Source: DAOUJI01 sp965197415 (GTDB taxonomy: Bacteria > Chloroflexota > Dehalococcoidia > Lucifugimonadales > JAGWBF01). From it: a DNA stretch of 64,000 nt. Position numbers and translations under genes: made by a program. Under the pieces are notes generated by a model that was not told where the DNA came from, made no database searches, and worked only from the letters and a program-made list of their open reading frames with translations. Positions 24,338-32,720 of this stretch are shown one piece after another (the first letter of the stretch is position 1; every line of letters begins with the position of its first letter). The stretch covers positions 1,860,001 through 1,924,000 of the forward strand of contig OZ240207.1 of the NCBI GenBank assembly GCA_965197415.1. The letters run 5' to 3'.

Positions 24338-25834
24338 TTGATAACGCACCTCACGCAAGCCGCCAACTACAAGTGGTGGGCCTTCATCGCCATCGCGTCG
24401 GGCACTTTCGTTTCCGTGGTGGACCACGGCACAGTCCTGGTCGCTCTCCCCACCATCACCGACCACTTCAACTCGGACCTGCCCACGGCGCAATGGGTCG
24501 TTGTGGGCTACGCCTTGACTATAAGCGCCCTGCTTCTTCCGATGGGGCGTCTGTCGGACATCATCGGGCGGAAACGCATCTACATATACGGATTCGTCAT
24601 CTACATCATTGGCGCCGCCCTGTCCGGGTTTGCAGGTGAAATGCTTCCCCTCATCCTGTTCAAGGTCATCCAGGGCGCCGGTTCGGCGATGGTGCAGGGC
24701 ACCGGGATGGCAATGATAACCTCCATATTCCCGGCCAACGAGCGAGGCAAGGCCCTGGGTTTGCATATGAGCGTGGTGGGCGTGGGCGCCGTGGCCGGTC
24801 CCGTCCTGGGGGGCCTGCTGGTAGAGACTCTCGGATGGCAGTGGGTCTTCTTCATCAACGTTCCGGCGGGACTCATGGTCATCACGGCGGTCCTGGTAAT
24901 TCTGGACCCTTCCCGGCTGGGCCAGGAAGGGGGACGGGCCAAATTCGATTGGTTGGGCGCAGGACTGTCGGCAGGGTTGCTTGTGGCCTTCCTCTTGTTC
25001 CTCACCACAGGTCCCACGTCAGGTTGGGGTTCACCCGGAGTCCTGGCGGGGATGGCGGCCTTTGCCGTCCTTCTTGCATCGTTCATCTGGTGGGAGCTCC
25101 ACACTCAAAGCCCCATGTTGGACCTGAGTTTATTCAAGCGTCGGGTATTCGCCTTAGGCGTGCTGACAGGGTGGATTTCTTTCCTGAGCAACTCCCCAGT
25201 CAGGTTCCTCATCCCATTCTTCCTCCAGCCGGTGCTGGGGTTCAGCCCGGCCCAGATGGGGCTGCTTCTGGCTCCAGGGGCCCTGGCCATGATCATCATG
25301 GGGCCTCTCAGCGGACGGCTGTCAGACCGATACGGGTGGAGGAAACTCAACGTGGGCGGAAACCTGGTGTCCGCCTCCGGACTGATACTGTTGTCCACAG
25401 TGACGGTGAATACGCCCGTGGCCCTGGTAGTGGCCTCTTTCGTCTTCTCAAGCATGGGCATGGGCATGTTCAACTCGCCCAACAGCAGTTCTATATTCAG
25501 CGCGGTGGAGCGGGAGAAGTTCGGAGTCGTGGGAGCTTTGACCCAGCTTATGCGGAACTCTGCCAACGTGACCAGCATCGCCATAGCCACTGCCATAGTC
25601 ACCGCCACTATGGCGTCCATGGGCTTCCCGCCCAGCCTGGAAGCCTGCTCCAACGCTGCCGGAGACCCTGAAGTATGCGCCGCCTTCACTGCAGGAATGC
25701 GTCGGGCGGGCTTGGCCTTCGGCATTCTCCTGCTGGCAGGGGCTGTGCTATCATATCTAAAGGGAGAGAGGCCCAGGCCCGTAGTGGAACCGCTCAGGCC
25801 GGTTGCCCAGGCAGAACCGGCCCAACCCGATTAA
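24338..25834 (+). CDS. MFS drug/proton antiporter, DHA2 (EmrB/QacA) family
   Basis: This 498-residue, very hydrophobic protein has about 14 predicted membrane helices. The motif A loop GRLSDIIGRKRIYIYG follows helix 2, and motif C (AVAGPVLGGLL) lies in helix 5, which marks drug:H+ antiporters. The start is TTG 24338 with a weak ribosome site. An in-frame alternative is not obvious because the first helix begins soon after. The stop is 1 base before the selenoprotein start, so the two are co-transcribed. The substrate may be a product of the flavin monooxygenases or a toxic compound. Confidence 0.9.
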   Translation: MITHLTQAANYKWWAFIAIASGTFVSVVDHGTVLVALPTITDHFNSDLPTAQWVVVGYALTISALLLPMGRLSDIIGRKRIYIYGFVIYIIGAALSGFAGEMLPLILFKVIQGAGSAMVQGTGMAMITSIFPANERGKALGLHMSVVGVGAVAGPVLGGLLVETLGWQWVFFINVPAGLMVITAVLVILDPSRLGQEGGRAKFDWLGAGLSAGLLVAFLLFLTTGPTSGWGSPGVLAGMAAFAVLLASFIWWELHTQSPMLDLSLFKRRVFALGVLTGWISFLSNSPVRFLIPFFLQPVLGFSPAQMGLLLAPGALAMIIMGPLSGRLSDRYGWRKLNVGGNLVSASGLILLSTVTVNTPVALVVASFVFSSMGMGMFNSPNSSSIFSAVEREKFGVVGALTQLMRNSANVTSIAIATAIVTATMASMGFPPSLEACSNAAGDPEVCAAFTAGMRRAGLAFGILLLAGAVLSYLKGERPRPVVEPLRPVAQAEPAQPD

Positions 25835-25835
25835 C

Positions 25836-26645
25836 ATGGCTCCGATAGACTACATACCGCGCACCAGGGAGATGTATTCCGACCAGCCGCCCTACCGGTG
25901 GGTCGTCAACGAGGACGCGCCCTGGACGCCCCTGTCCAAGCCCGTGGACCAGTGCAAGGTGGCCCTGATAACGTCCGGGGGCATCCACCTGGCTGATCAG
26001 AAGCCCTTCCACATGAAGGATGACACCTCGCTTAGGGAGATTCCCAAGGACACCCCTACGTCCGAACTGCACATCAGCCACTTCGGCTACCTCACCAACG
26101 ACGCCAAGGCCGACCCCAACTGCGTCTTCCCCCTGGAGCGCATGAGGGAATTGGAAGCCGAGGGGGTAATCGGAGAGCTGTCGGACCCGGCGTACAGCTT
26201 CATGGGCGGCATCTACTCCATCCGGCGGGTGCGCCAGGAGCTGTGCCCCGAAGTCGTGGACCGTCTGGCCAGGGACGGAGTGGACCTGCTGTTTCTTGCG
26301 CCTGCTTGACCAGTGTGCCATCAGTCCGTTGGACTGATAGCCAGGGCAGCGGAAGAGGCGGGGATTCCCACTGTGGCCGTCACTTCGGCCCTGGACATAA
26401 CCAGGGCGGTGAAACCTCCAAGGTCGGTTTTCGTCAATTTCCCCTTGGGGCATCAGACGGGCAAGCCCAACGACCCGGCGTTGCAGCGAACCATCGTGCT
26501 GGACGCCCTAGCTGCGGCCCAGTCAATCTCCGTTCCTGGCGAGGTGGTCATTCTCCCCTACGTCTGGGATGAGCAGGACAGCAGTTGGGAAGAGAACGAC
26601 TACCGCAAGGGCTACCTGCCCAGCTACGAACGCACAGTCGTTTAG
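25836..26645 (+). CDS. Selenoprotein of the glycine/sarcosine/betaine/D-proline reductase B family (UGA = selenocysteine)
   Basis: Read through the in-frame TGA at 26307-26309, the gene encodes 269 residues with selenocysteine at 158 in the redox motif Sec-Pro-Val-Cys (Cys161). The frame continues without shift: LLFLAPA-U-PVCHQSVGLIARAAEEAGIPTV, so homology runs across the UGA. An 8-bp hairpin with a GUU loop lies 18 bases downstream, matching bacterial SECIS rules. The length is close to PrdB (about 240) and shorter than GrdB (about 430). Those partners reduce amino acids or betaine through Sec. This stand-alone relative has no known substrate. It starts at ATG 25836, 1 base after the MFS gene. 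A nonsense mutation is the alternative, but the hairpin and UxxC argue against it. Confidence 0.85.
26320..26338 (+). promoter_or_regulatory. Bacterial SECIS element for selenocysteine insertion
   Basis: ATCAGTCC-GTT-GGACTGAT is a perfect 8-bp stem with a 3-base loop starting with G. Eighteen bases separate the UGA from the loop. Known bacterial SECIS elements have the apical loop about 16-37 bases after UGA and a G in the first two loop positions, so SelB could bind here. It lies within the coding frame. Confidence 0.8.
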
Positions 26646-26756
26646 CCCTCTACAGTCCTGAGGCTCCAGTATCGTAGGCGAGTGGATAAAGCCCGGGGGT
26701 TGTAAGACAGCGGTCGGTGGGGTGGAACAGGGCGCCTTTCTGCCACGCGGCGCTGG

Positions 26757-27341
26757 TCAGTCCGAGGGTTTTCCTGTTTGGTCGACGATTCCGGCGTCCC
26801 TGCTCGTCAGCTTTGCTTCCCGGATTTCCGTCCACCGATGCCTTGTCACTTCCATGTGGATGAAGTCCAATCCTACACGCCTGACCGACTTCACCGGAAT
26901 GAACCCACATTTTTGGAAAGCCTTTTGCGCCCGCGTGTTCCAGTCCAGAGTGTGGAGATACAGCCGGTCCACCTTCAGCCTGCTGAACAGATAGTCCAGC
27001 ATGGTGACCACTGCGTCGTAGCCGTATGCCTTGCTCCAGTAGTCCCGGTCACCTATTACGATTCCCACCTCGGCCTGCCGGTTCACCGAGTCGTAGTCAT
27101 AGAACATGCAGTTGCCTATGTACTTGCCCTCCAGGGTCTCGATGGCGAACCTGCCTGAGGCTGGCGTGGGGTACCGGATCTGGTCCCTCTGAAGGCGCTG
27201 GAACTCCTCGAAGCGCATCCTAAGCGGGGTTGAGGCGTCGAGCCGCGCTATCTCCTCGTCGGTGCGCCATGCATAGTCGAGCTCGGCGTCCTCTATCCGC
27301 TTCTCGCGCAGGATGACTTTGCCGCCTTCGAGCTTAACCAT
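26757..27341 (-). CDS. GNAT-family N-acetyltransferase (RimJ/RimL-like)
   Basis: The likely start is ATG 27341, giving 194 residues; an upstream in-frame start at 27392 would overlap the Nudix gene. It has the RimJ/RimL-type order: VILREKRIEDAE, then YIGNCMFYDYDSVNRQAEVGIVIGDRDYWSKAYGYDAV with the acetyl-CoA site, and VDRLYLHTLDWNTRAQKAFQKCGF. Members acetylate protein N-termini, tRNA synthetase products or small amines. It lies 7 bases behind the Nudix gene in one transcript. Confidence 0.85.
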   Translation of the reverse strand: MVKLEGGKVILREKRIEDAELDYAWRTDEEIARLDASTPLRMRFEEFQRLQRDQIRYPTPASGRFAIETLEGKYIGNCMFYDYDSVNRQAEVGIVIGDRDYWSKAYGYDAVVTMLDYLFSRLKVDRLYLHTLDWNTRAQKAFQKCGFIPVKSVRRVGLDFIHMEVTRHRWTEIREAKLTSRDAGIVDQTGKPSD

Positions 27342-27348
27342 GACGGGC

Positions 27349-27828
27349 CTACCGAGCCGCCGTGCCGTTCGACCCTGCGAGCTTCTCTTCAATCATAGTC
27401 AACGCCTGTTCCATAACCTTGACCTCGTTGGCGTAGATCAGGCTCTTTAGCGCCGTCTCCGGGTCGAACCACTGGACTTGATCGAACTCCGGGTCGTGGT
27501 CGGAGGTGGCCCCCCCTGTGTGAGCCATCAGGTAGAAATGGACCGTCTTGTTGCAGTGGGTCCCTTCCGGGGGTATGACAAACCAGTAGTTGATATTTCC
27601 AATCGGCGCCTCGATGTCGGCCAGGAGACCGGTCTCTTCCCGAACTTCTCTGAGAGCCGTCTGCTCCAGGCTCTCCCCCTGGTCCGGGGTCCCTTTGGGA
27701 AGACTCCACCTGACGGGGTCGCTTCTTCCGCACAACGCAGTTTCAACTTTCCCGGCGACTACCCTATAGACCACTCCTCCGGACGACACGGCCCTTTGAA
27801 CCCTCTTGCGGGGTCCCTTCTCGTTCAA
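27349..27828 (-). CDS. Nudix hydrolase
   Basis: The 159-residue protein carries a complete Nudix box from Gly46 to Leu68 (GX5EX7REVXEEXGL, with Glu52, Glu61, Glu64 and Glu65), which binds Mg and cleaves nucleoside diphosphate-X compounds. WSLPKGTPDQGES and the late VQWFDPETALKSL support an Ap4A hydrolase/MutT-like member, but the specificity cannot be read. It is the first gene of a two-gene operon with the GNAT gene and starts at ATG 27828 behind a GAAACG stretch, so the ribosome site is weak. Confidence 0.9.
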   Translation of the reverse strand: MNEKGPRKRVQRAVSSGGVVYRVVAGKVETALCGRSDPVRWSLPKGTPDQGESLEQTALREVREETGLLADIEAPIGNINYWFVIPPEGTHCNKTVHFYLMAHTGGATSDHDPEFDQVQWFDPETALKSLIYANEVKVMEQALTMIEEKLAGSNGTAAR

Positions 27829-27986
27829 TTCGTTTCACCTTTGTCAAAACGTAGTGTAAAGCTGAGGCCCGCCATTTGACGGGGTCAGCGTCGTTGGGCT
27901 AATTCTAATTCTGGGGTTTTGGGGCCGTCAAGGACGGCGCTGCGCTGCGCCAGAGGCGCTCGTCCGAACGGGACCAATGGGACTAG

Positions 27987-28798
27987 GGCCTGTTAACACT
28001 ATTAGTCGAATTATGATACAATTCTGGCATGGAAATAACCGAAGTCCAGTTTCAACGCATCGCGCCCCATCTCCCGGTGCAGCGGGGCAATGTCAGCCTT
28101 TCGAACCTGCGAGTGCTCAACGCAATCTTGTACGTCGCCGAGCATGGCTGCAAATGGCGGGGGTTGCCGGCCCGGTTTGGCAACTGGCATACCATCTACA
28201 CCCGCATGAACCGCTGGTCCAAGAGCGGCGTACTGGACCGGATATTCGAACACCTCCAGAAGGAACAGATAGTGCGCATCAAGCTGGAGGCGGTTTCGAT
28301 GGACAGCACTACCGTCAAGGTCCATCCCGACGGCACGGGTGCGTTAAAAAAAACGGACCCCAGTCCATCGGCAAATCCCGCGGAGGTTGGACTACCAAGA
28401 TTCATATGGTTGCCGCGGATGCTCGGACAGCTATAACCGTTTCCCTCTCTCCCGGACAGGCCCACGACGCACCGGAGGGGCGCAAGCTGCTGCACCATCT
28501 GGGGCCTCAGCATGGGAGCCCGTCTCTGCTGATGGACAGGGCATACGAGGGAAACGAGACCCGCCAGTTGGCGTTGGCGCTGGGGTTCACGCCCGTCGTT
28601 CCGCCGCTGAAGAGCCGGATTGACCCTTGGGAATACGACCGGGAGATATACAAGAAGCGCAACGAAATCGAGCGGCTGTTCCGTCGGCTGAAGGGATTTC
28701 GCCGCATCTTCTCTCGCTTTGACAAGCTCGACGTACTCTTCCTGGGGTTCATCCTATTCGGGTTCATCATCGATGCACTACGTTAGTGTTAACAGACC
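27987..28798 (+). mobile_element. IS5-family insertion sequence, intact, with CTAG target duplication
   Basis: An 812-base element. The left end GGCCTGTTAACACTA and the right end TAGTGTTAACAGACC are inverted repeats of about 15 bases with one mismatch. CTAG is found on both sides (27983-27986, 28799-28802), fitting the YTAR/TA target of the IS5 and IS427 groups. It carries a single transposase in two overlapping frames. It lies between the Nudix operon and a methyltransferase gene. Confidence 0.88.
28029..28786 (+). CDS. IS5-family (IS427-like) DDE transposase, made by -1 frameshifting
   Basis: The N-terminal frame (28029-28436) encodes the DUF4096-type helix region and MDSTTVKVHPDG with the first catalytic Asp. 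The C-terminal frame, -1 relative to it, continues KKNGPQSIGKSRGGWTTKIH, then LLMDRAYEGNETR (second Asp) and KKRNEIERLFRRLKGF (catalytic Glu). The shift occurs at the A8 run near 28346-28353, the classic slippery site of this group. About 250 residues result. All catalytic residues are present, so the element may be active. Confidence 0.85.
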
Positions 28799-29018
28799 CT
28801 AGAGCATTGCTGTAGTCCGGACCGACAGGGCTGAACGGTTGCCGTCCAACGCTCCGACTGCCCGTAAAATGGCCCCCGCCGCGAGAGCCGATTTGACGCC
28901 TCCTATATCCTTTGGGGTATATTCCTTCCTGGCCTTGGCAAGCTGCGATATATCATTGCACCGCGAATGGCCCTCGTTGACGCGGACAAGCTCATTAATC
29001 ACACCGAGGGGGACATAC

Positions 29019-29858
29019 ATGACCACAAACCGGTTCTCAGAGCGCGACACGGAGCGTTTCTACGACGCAGAGGACGCTCTCTACCGCTCCTTCTGGGACT
29101 CGGAAGGAAGCCTCCATTGGGGTATTTTCGACGACACAACCGGAGACGACTTCCTCAAGGCCTGCGTAAACCTCAACCGCATCATGGCCCTGGAGGCCAG
29201 AATCGGCAGCCAGTCCCACGTGCTGGACCTGGGATGCGGCAACGGCAACACGTCCATTTGGCTCGCCCAGGAGTGGGGCTGCCAAGTCACCGGCATCGAC
29301 CTGAGCGGCGTACGAATCGACAACGCCAGAGCCGACCTGAGCGGCCAGGCCGAGTCCATTCGGGAGCGGGTGCGTTTCGAGAAATGCTCCGCCACCGACC
29401 TGCCCTTCGAAGACGGCTCCTTCAGCCACGTCTGGAGCCAGGCCACCATCTACCATGTGCCGGACAAGGATACGACTTTGAAGGAAGCCCACCGGACACT
29501 GAAGCCCGGCGGCCTCATGGTGTTCGACGACCTCATCAAACCCAAACCAGACATCAGCGCCGACGCTCGGAAGTACGTGTATGACCGCCTTCTCTTCGAC
29601 ACAGACTACAGCTTCCAGGGTTACCAGGAAGCCCTGGAGAAAACAGGGTTTCAAGTGGAAGACGCCAGGGACCTGTCCAGCCATCTACGGCGGTCTTATC
29701 AGCATCTGCACATGATGGCCTCCCAAAAGAAGGACCTGAACCCGGAGGCCCTCGTCCCCCTGGCGTCAGCCTACACTCAGATGGTGGCGGCCATAGAGGC
29801 GGGAGACTTGGGATGGGGATTTTATGTGGCGAGGAAAGCAATACGCACTCCAGAATAG
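29019..29858 (+). CDS. SAM-dependent methyltransferase
   Basis: I start the 279-residue product at ATG 29019, behind GAGGGGG at 29006-29012, though the frame is open from 28839. It is a class I methyltransferase with motif I VLDLGCGNGN at 68-77, an acidic post-I residue in VTGIDLS, then LPFEDGSFSHVWSQATIYHV and LKPGGLMVFDD. It resembles the UbiE/sarcosine-glycine methyltransferase type (Methyltransf_11). The next methyltransferase follows after 9 bases, so the two are co-transcribed. The substrate is unknown. Confidence 0.88.
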   Translation: MTTNRFSERDTERFYDAEDALYRSFWDSEGSLHWGIFDDTTGDDFLKACVNLNRIMALEARIGSQSHVLDLGCGNGNTSIWLAQEWGCQVTGIDLSGVRIDNARADLSGQAESIRERVRFEKCSATDLPFEDGSFSHVWSQATIYHVPDKDTTLKEAHRTLKPGGLMVFDDLIKPKPDISADARKYVYDRLLFDTDYSFQGYQEALEKTGFQVEDARDLSSHLRRSYQHLHMMASQKKDLNPEALVPLASAYTQMVAAIEAGDLGWGFYVARKAIRTPE

Positions 29859-29867
29859 GGGAGACTT

Positions 29868-30497
29868 ATGAGCCAAGAACAAAACTTGATTCAGTGGATA
29901 TATTCATCCAAGGACAACACAGAATTGGCGGAGAGGTACGATCAGTGGGCCGCCTCATACGACCAGGACCTGGACTCCGACTTTGGCTGGCTAGGCCCTC
30001 AGAAGAGCGCGGAGACCTTAGCCAGGTTCGTCGCCAAGGACGCGCGAATCCTGGACGCGGGCGCAGGCACCGGCCTGGTGGGCCAGTTCCTGCACGAGTT
30101 GGGCTTCGAAGACTTGACGGCCATGGACATGTCGACGGGTATGCTGGAAGAGGCCGCCAAGAAGAACGTGTACAAAGAGTTCCACCGGATGGTGTTGGGG
30201 GAACCTCTGGACTTCCCGTCCGACTCCTTCGACGCCGTCATCAGCGTGGGAGTCATGACCGTGGGACACGCTCCCGCCGGCTCCCTGGACGAGCTTGTGC
30301 GCATCACCCGCCCCGGCGGTCACATAGTCTTTACCCTCAGGCCGGACGTCTATGAGGAAGACGGTTTCAAGGAGAAACACTCTGAGTTGGAGGCCGACGG
30401 GAAGTGGAGTTTGGTCGAACAGAGTGAGAAGCACCAGACTCTGCCGAAAGGCGAACCCGACATATATCACCAGGTATGGGCCTACCAGGTCAAGTAG
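29868..30497 (+). CDS. SAM-dependent methyltransferase (WBSCR27-like)
   Basis: This 209-residue class I methyltransferase has motif I ILDAGAGTGL at 61-70, TAMDMSTGML and FDAVISVGVMTVGH. The N-terminal AERYDQWAASYDQD is typical of the small-molecule or WBSCR27-like methyltransferases. It lies 9 bases after another methyltransferase and ahead of a hydrolase. Joint action on one substrate is possible but unproven. Confidence 0.87.
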   Translation: MSQEQNLIQWIYSSKDNTELAERYDQWAASYDQDLDSDFGWLGPQKSAETLARFVAKDARILDAGAGTGLVGQFLHELGFEDLTAMDMSTGMLEEAAKKNVYKEFHRMVLGEPLDFPSDSFDAVISVGVMTVGHAPAGSLDELVRITRPGGHIVFTLRPDVYEEDGFKEKHSELEADGKWSLVEQSEKHQTLPKGEPDIYHQVWAYQVK

Positions 30498-30608
30498 CGT
30501 AACGACGACGAGTTTGCAACGTCAGGGCAATCGATATAAGATTGCGCTGGTTTATTTCCGGGTTGAGGCCGCGCTGCCGCAGGCATCCGCTCCAGGGAGG
30601 TCCTATAG

Positions 30609-31514
30609 ATGGCCCAAGAGTTGCTCAAAGAAGGCTTGTCCATGTTCGACGCCGCCCGTGAAGTCGGGGTCGAGTTCGTCCATGAGATGGAGCCCACCCG
30701 AAAAGAGGTGCAAGCCAACGGTCTCACCTTCAGTTACCTCGAATGGGGCGACCCGGCCAACCAGACCATCCTCTTTCTCCACGGGGCATTGCAACAGGCC
30801 CACAGCTGGGACTTCATATCCCTGCCGCTTGCCCCCGATTACCACGTCATTGCCCTGGACGCTAGGGGCCACGGCGACACCCAGTGGGCGCCCGACGGTA
30901 ACTACTCCATGGAAGATCACCAAGCAGACCTGGACGCCGTCGTCGAAGCCTTGGGGCTCCACCAGTTCATTCTGGTGGGCCACTCCATGGGTGGTAGAGG
31001 CAGCTACATTTACACCTCTCGAAACCCAGACAAGGTGAAGGCTCTCACCATAGTGGACACCGGACCAGAAACCATCCGGGTGGGTCAGAACCGCATCCAG
31101 CGTTTCCGTGAACTCCCCGACGAGCTGGACAGCTACCAGGAGTTCGCTGACCGCGTCCAGGAGTACACCCACCGGGACCGGGACCAGGTAATGGGAGCCT
31201 TGAAGTACAGCATCAAGCTTAGGGACGATGGCAAGTGGACCTGGAAATATGACAAGGCGCTGCGCACCTCTGGGCCCAGGCCATCAGGCTGGACAACTGA
31301 GCGGTTGTGGGAGGCTGTCGGAGCCATCACCTGTCCCACGCTTATTGTCCGAGGCGGCGCCAGCGACATTCTCGGAGCCGAAACGATGGACAAGATGCTC
31401 CAGGCCATTCCCGGAAGCACAGCGGCCGTCGTACCCGGAGCGGGCCACCTGGTACAGGGGGACAATCCCCGCCTGTTCCTGCTAGCCCTCCGAACGCTGC
31501 TGGACCGCGTCTAG
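30609..31514 (+). CDS. Alpha/beta-hydrolase
   Basis: The 301-residue alpha/beta-hydrolase has the oxyanion segment LFLHGALQQAHSWD near 56-68 and LDARGHGDT. The nucleophile elbow is GHSMGG with Ser126. The late acid is in GGASDILGAET, and the catalytic His is in GAGHLVQGD. It resembles esterases and meta-cleavage product hydrolases of catabolic pathways. The N-terminal 35 residues precede the fold. Its start follows AGGGAGG. A repeat hairpin after its stop may terminate it. Confidence 0.9.
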   Translation: MAQELLKEGLSMFDAAREVGVEFVHEMEPTRKEVQANGLTFSYLEWGDPANQTILFLHGALQQAHSWDFISLPLAPDYHVIALDARGHGDTQWAPDGNYSMEDHQADLDAVVEALGLHQFILVGHSMGGRGSYIYTSRNPDKVKALTIVDTGPETIRVGQNRIQRFRELPDELDSYQEFADRVQEYTHRDRDQVMGALKYSIKLRDDGKWTWKYDKALRTSGPRPSGWTTERLWEAVGAITCPTLIVRGGASDILGAETMDKMLQAIPGSTAAVVPGAGHLVQGDNPRLFLLALRTLLDRV

Positions 31515-31567
31515 GGTCTCTGAGCAGCGGCCAACTGCCTCGTCTCCATTCATGGTCAAGTGGTAGA

Positions 31568-31606
31568 CCCTCTTCCCCCTCGAGGGGGAAGATTAAGATG
31601 GGGGTG
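31568..31606. repeat. Palindromic intergenic repeat at a convergent junction
   Basis: CTTCCCCCTCGAGGGGGAAG forms a perfect stem, followed by ATTAAGATGGGGGTG. It is a variant of the 14432/14811 family, between the ends of the hydrolase and the DtxR-type gene, and could act as a bidirectional terminator. Confidence 0.75.
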
Positions 31607-31630
31607 AACGAGGCCCTACCCAGGGAACGG

Positions 31631-32356
31631 CTAGGCTCTAACCAGGACCTTTTCCGCCACTTCCATGCCCAGCACCACCTCTTTGCCGTCTAGTAGCAGG
31701 CTGATGGTGCCTTTGTAAGGAGCCAGTTCCAGCACGTCCAGCCTCTCGCCGGGCCTTAGACCGCTCCGGTCGAAATACTCCAATAGCTGTATGTCCTCTT
31801 CCGGCACCTGCTGGATCACGGTGGAGTCCCCTTCTTCGGTCTCCGAGAGGGGTTTCATGGGAGGCGGATTGAAGCCCTGGTCATACCCGGGGATGCGGCT
31901 TCCAAAGGGACTCGTCTGCGGAAAACCCAGGACCGCCGCCAGCTTCTTCTCGACATAGGGGGATATGGCGTGTTCCAGCCGGTGGGCCTCGGTGTGGGCG
32001 CGGAACCATTCAACGCCCAGGAGCTCGGTAAGCATCCTTTCCGCCAGCCGGTGGCGCCTGACCACCGATTCGCCCACTTCCTGTCCCCTGTCGGTGAATT
32101 GCACTTCCTTGTCTGGGCCGATTTCCACCATGCCCTGTTTGTTGAGCCGCTTGAGAGTGCCCACCACCGTGGCCACAGAAACGTCCATGACCTCGGCCAG
32201 CCGGGTGGGGAACACCCTTTCGCCCCGCTCATGCAGTTTGTAGATGGCCTGGAGATAGTTCTCCACGACCATGCTGATTTCCGGTTTGGGCTCGCCCAAC
32301 ATCATCGCCATATCATGCCGTCCACATTCGATTTCATCCAGATTAACATACCCCAA
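31631..32356 (-). CDS. DtxR/MntR-family metal-dependent transcriptional regulator
   Basis: The 241-residue regulator has an N-terminal winged helix (VENYLQAIYKL, then TRLAEVMDVSVATVVGTLKRLNKQG). The metal-binding dimer domain has VVRRHRLAERMLTELLGVEW and EAHRLEHAIS with the typical Glu/His ligands. A C-terminal SH3/FeoA-like domain follows (GERLDVLELAPYKGTISLLLDGKEV). It senses Mn or Fe and represses uptake genes; no transporter is near. ATG 32311 is a possible shorter start. MgtE lies 9 kb away and need not be its target. Confidence 0.9.
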   Translation of the reverse strand: MGYVNLDEIECGRHDMAMMLGEPKPEISMVVENYLQAIYKLHERGERVFPTRLAEVMDVSVATVVGTLKRLNKQGMVEIGPDKEVQFTDRGQEVGESVVRRHRLAERMLTELLGVEWFRAHTEAHRLEHAISPYVEKKLAAVLGFPQTSPFGSRIPGYDQGFNPPPMKPLSETEEGDSTVIQQVPEEDIQLLEYFDRSGLRPGERLDVLELAPYKGTISLLLDGKEVVLGMEVAEKVLVRA

Positions 32357-32487
32357 TTCCTCGGTCCTGTCTATTTCGTAGCCTATTGGGCAGAATCACG
32401 CTACCCGGAACGGGCGACCAACCGGTCGCCCCTACGACAGGCCCAGCACCCCAGTCCTAGCCTTCGCCGTCAACTAGGCGTAGACTG

Positions 32488-32525
32488 CCCCTTCCTCCTG
32501 TGGGGGAAGGTTGGGATGCGGCCGG
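32488..32525. repeat. Palindromic intergenic repeat (right-half type)
   Basis: CCCCTTCCTCCTGTGGGGGAAGG then TTGGGATGCGGCCGG, a diverged copy of the right-half hairpin, very similar to the one at 34692. Confidence 0.75.
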
Positions 32526-32565
32526 TATCCAAGCAAAGACAAGACTGGGAGCATGAAGCATATCA

Positions 32566-32602
32566 CCCTCACCCCAACCCTCTCCCGTCGAGGGAGAGGG
32601 GG
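32566..32602. repeat. Palindromic intergenic repeat (left-half type)
   Basis: CCCTCACCCCAACCCTCTCCC followed by GTCGAGGGAGAGGGGG: the left-half hairpin of the composite repeat, alone. Confidence 0.8.
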
Positions 32603-32720
32603 CATTGCCCATTCGCCGGAACGCTGGGATGGCGGCGGTCGTTTACAAGTTGGGGGCGTTGTGCTAATAATTCCGTGAACCTCAAGCTGAACTAGCTCCG
32701 TTGGACTAAGGAGGGCGCCC

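Larger units (their letters stand above)
32357..32720. other. Gene-free interval rich in repeats between the DtxR-type gene and acs
   Basis: These 364 bases hold a divergent promoter region. They contain a GGGCGACC/GGTCGCCC palindrome near 32412-32437, a GGGGAAGG-type repeat at 32488-32525 and a CCCTCTCCC hairpin at 32566-32602. No gene is visible; acs has an AAGGAGGGCG ribosome site at 32708-32717. Confidence 0.6.

Noticed and set aside
24835..25671. 278-residue frame inside the MFS gene
   Set aside because: Out-of-frame shadow without membrane helices; the MFS frame has all transporter motifs.
25803..26645. Two separate genes, 25803-26309 and 26313-26645, or a pseudogene broken by TGA
   Set aside because: Frame and homology run straight through the TGA, a UxxC motif results, and a SECIS-type hairpin lies at the right distance. 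A single selenoprotein explains more.
26650..26910. 86-residue minus-strand frame after the selenoprotein
   Set aside because: It overlaps the end of the GNAT gene in another frame and has shadow-like composition.
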